From: Desulfitobacterium_A sp035539115
Lineage (GTDB): Bacteria; Bacillota; Desulfitobacteriia; Desulfitobacteriales; Desulfitobacteriaceae
DNA length: 40,154 nt
NCBI RefSeq assembly: GCF_035539115.1
Contig: NZ_DATLJA010000069.1
Span: 1 to 40,154, forward strand
Direction: 5' to 3'
Shown here: positions 40,086 to 40,154 of the stretch, piece after piece
How positions within the stretch are numbered: position 1 is the stretch's first letter
Layout of the letters: each line of letters opens with the position of its first letter
Notes under the pieces: model-generated
What the model was told of the DNA's origin: nothing
The model's database searches: none
Seen by the model: the letters and a program-made list of their open reading frames with translations, nothing else
Made by a program: the position numbers and the translations under genes

Positions 40086-40154
40086 TTTTTGCACATTCGT
40101 TTTATTCACGTCCTTTTTATTGATTGTTTTGTTAATGCTCAAAGTTATGACGTG

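Noticed and set aside
1..40154. tRNA, rRNA or CRISPR arrays
   Set aside because: I saw no cloverleaf with the T-loop consensus, no rRNA-like stretch and no regular repeat-spacer pattern.

Overview
The window looks like a chromosome segment from a spore-forming, low-to-moderate G+C Firmicute, most like the Desulfosporosinus/Desulfitobacterium group. This is inferred from protein flavour and gene order, not from a database search. The backbone follows the order valS - folC - SPOR protein - maf - radC - mreBCD - min genes - spoIVFA - spoIVFB known from Bacillus subtilis, with mrdA, minE and rodA interleaved. Most backbone genes are on the minus strand. Many start with TTG or GTG behind strong Shine-Dalgarno sequences.

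Left part (1-6000, minus strand): a gene tail entering from the left edge, a truncated membrane-anchored protein, a phosphodiester glycosidase, a BlaR1-like M56 membrane protease with its BlaI-type repressor, and a two-gene operon of a PadR repressor and a SEDS (FtsW/RodA) protein with an N-terminal permease-prefix domain. The BlaI and PadR promoters carry clear inverted-repeat operators.

Core (6200-17740, minus strand): the shape, division and sporulation cluster. DUF4321 gene, maf, radC, mreB, mreC, mreD and mrdA come first, then a terminator, minC-minD-minE, a terminator, rodA, a terminator, and spoIVFA-spoIVFB with its own terminator. Together these build the elongation machinery, place the septum and process pro-sigmaK in the mother cell.

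Interruption (17740-22830): a hairpin-rich non-coding element, a DegT-type aminotransferase (minus), a decayed gene fragment, and a plus-strand operon of a UbiA-type polyprenyl-phosphate transferase, a GT-C glycosyltransferase and a small EamA/SMR-like flippase. This looks like a lipid-linked-sugar envelope modification module.

Right core (22890-28960, minus strand): rex, a SpoIIB-like SPOR protein, folC and valS. valS is preceded by a T-box leader and a sigmaA promoter.

Right accessory part (29000-40154): a chemoreceptor with no extracellular sensor, an FMN-binding glutamate-synthase-like protein, a TIGR04086 membrane protein with a Trp-rich acidic tail, a LysM-ferritin fusion behind a sigmaK-like promoter, a DMT transporter behind a possible structured leader, a CaCA exchanger, a secreted orphan, a gene with a sigmaD-like promoter and a non-standard start, a 5'-truncated engB, a second hairpin-rich element, and two tandem GyrI-like proteins. 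The most notable items are the engB breakpoint, the two related hairpin-rich elements, the polyprenyl-sugar module, the PadR-controlled SEDS protein and the LysM-ferritin fusion.
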